Shown: one piece after another, positions 63,056 to 64,000 of the stretch
Layout: each line of letters starts with the position of its first letter
Position numbering within the stretch: position 1 is the stretch's first letter
DNA from: JBICHN01 sp043101845
Lineage (GTDB): Bacteria > Planctomycetota > Phycisphaerae > Phycisphaerales > UBA5793
Direction of reading: 5' to 3'
DNA: 64,000 nucleotides
Assembly (NCBI GenBank): GCA_043101845.1
Contig: JBICHN010000011.1
Location: 1 to 64,000, forward strand
Translations under genes and position numbers: made by a program
Notes under the pieces: model-generated
Databases searched by the model: none
Told to the model about the DNA's origin: nothing
Seen by the model: only the letters and a program-made list of their open reading frames with translations

Positions 63056-64000
63056 TCACGCGGCGGTTCCGAGTTTCTGGATGAGGCCGTGCGCCTGTTC
63101 GTTGCGGAACTCGAGCGTGTACTCGCCGATGAGTTCGCCCGTCTCGTGGTCGCCGCGACTCGAGAGCGGCTTGTAGTGGAACGAGCGGCCGGCGAGGGGC
63201 GGCACATCGATGCGCGAGCTGTCGAGCAGGAGCGCCGTATCCGCGGGCACCCAGCGGCTGAGCACGACGCGGCAGACGCCGAAGTCGGACTCGTAGACCG
63301 CGAGCAGATCGCGGAAGCGTTCATCGTCGGGCCCGAAGCGGCGTGAGGGCTGGATGATCGAGTTGAGCTGGCGCTTCTGGAAGCCGTTCACGACGATCGT
63401 GTCGACGGCGCCGGCGCTGTCCTCCCAGATGCGGCGGAGCGCCGCGTTGAGCACTTCCTCGGTGAGAAGATCGGCGTTCACGCCGCCGCCGGGCGGGATC
63501 GGTCCGACGCCGGGCTCGAAGGTGTTCGTCGCGATCGAGTTGATCACGCCGTTCATCGTGCGGCGGGTCGTCGCGCTCCCCTGGGGATCGACGACGGGCG
63601 CGGCGCCGTTGATGACCATGTTCTCGAGGTCGCGCAGGAGTTCGCGCAGGCGCTGCTGGCGCTGGTAGTCGAGTTCGTCATCGACGCCGAGCGCGTTCGT
63701 CGCGAGCTGCGATCCGGAGACTTCGACCGCGGCGGTGAAGATCTGCGTGTAGTTCACGCGGCGGACGCGGTTCGTGAAGCGCGCGTTCGGCGCGTCGGCG
63801 CCTTCGAGCGCCGCGTTGCCGAGGATGTGGATGATCGCGTCGTCGACGAGCGGCTCGGCCGCCGTGCCGCCGTAGCCGCGCACGACGGTGATCGTCGCGT
63901 TCGCCTCGTCGGTTCCGGTGACGAGCATGAGTTCGCGCGTGCCTTCGAGGCGGATCTGGTCGCCGGCGCGGAAGAAGGACGCGTTCTCGACGCCGAAGGT
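63056..64000 (-). CDS. Phage major capsid protein (SU10/DUF5309 type), 5' end missing
   Basis: The frame runs through the window end, so the N terminus is outside; the internal ATG at 63928 is not the start because upstream codons encode FGVENASFFRAGDQIRLEGT in frame. At least 314 aa are visible. NYTQIFTAAVEVSGSQLATNALGVDDELDYQRQQRLRELLRDLENMVINGA is characteristic of DUF5309/SU10-type HK97-fold capsids, followed by VNADLLTEEVLNAALRRIWEDSAG and ADTALLLDSSRIDVPPLAGRSFHYKPLSSRGDHETGELIGEYTLEFRNEQAHGLI. It signals a prophage or capsid-encoding element continuing beyond 64 kb. Confidence 0.85.
   Translation of the reverse strand, partial: TFGVENASFFRAGDQIRLEGTRELMLVTGTDEANATITVVRGYGGTAAEPLVDDAIIHILGNAALEGADAPNARFTNRVRRVNYTQIFTAAVEVSGSQLATNALGVDDELDYQRQQRLRELLRDLENMVINGAAPVVDPQGSATTRRTMNGVINSIATNTFEPGVGPIPPGGGVNADLLTEEVLNAALRRIWEDSAGAVDTIVVNGFQKRQLNSIIQPSRRFGPDDERFRDLLAVYESDFGVCRVVLSRWVPADTALLLDSSRIDVPPLAGRSFHYKPLSSRGDHETGELIGEYTLEFRNEQAHGLIQKLGTAA

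Overview
The window is GC-rich (about two thirds G+C) bacterial chromosome. The gene complement suggests a planctomycete, probably of the Phycisphaerae type. The signs are a formylglycine sulfatase, exported proteins with a shared Cys-containing C-terminal module, very large exported amidohydrolases, a TLG-TG-DF ion channel, HAF-repeat and Asp-box propeller proteins, and many REP-like repeats with RAYT transposases. This placement is inference from gene content; there is no rRNA or other phylogenetic marker, and I saw no tRNA or CRISPR array.

Layout: 0-3.4 kb holds murD, a MoaD/ThiS-like sulfur carrier and an Asp-box beta-propeller on the + strand. 3.5-10.2 kb (minus) holds a giant exported protein with two CXXCH motifs and two SOUL heme-binding paralogues separated by a repeat mosaic. 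10.5-15.1 kb has a secreted S9 peptidase convergent with an exported GH13 enzyme that has LacI-type palindromes upstream. 15.5-19.1 kb has two paralogous membrane proteins, an unknown protein and a PepSY-TM protein. 19.3-26.9 kb has a HWE/HisKA_2 kinase, RAYT 1, a BON-MscS channel, a tandem pair of exported paralogues and an NtrC-type sigma-54 activator. 26.9-29.5 kb is a repeat mosaic followed by a low-GC TPR gene inserted at the 3' end of a threonine synthase gene. 29.5-33.6 kb (minus) runs KDPG aldolase, sulfatase, threonine synthase. 33.7-36.7 kb is accessory: DUF378, a strong terminator, a HAF-repeat protein and an MNT/HEPN toxin-antitoxin pair. 36.8-48.7 kb is mostly housekeeping: DUF2267, acetyl-CoA synthetase, a cobalamin-binding-type protein, an ion channel, a zinc ribbon protein and a radical SAM protein. 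48.7-53.5 kb is repeat-rich and contains RAYT 2, with three copies of one REP family on each side. 53.5-58.5 kb encodes two exported amidohydrolase-superfamily proteins, one a tandem fusion. 58.5-61.1 kb has more repeats around a lipoprotein gene. From about 61.9 kb to the right edge phage-like genes appear, including a major capsid protein cut by the window end.

Three things stand out. First, the tetranucleotide ACGT is almost absent: I found four sites where base composition predicts roughly 190, which suggests a restriction or methylation history. Second, several families of REP/BIME-like elements are assembled from modules with fixed spacings, next to two single-copy RAYT genes. Third, a low-GC island duplicates the last 63 bp of the threonine synthase gene. 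Starts were chosen from Shine-Dalgarno sequences and signal peptides, so several genes are shorter than their maximal reading frames.
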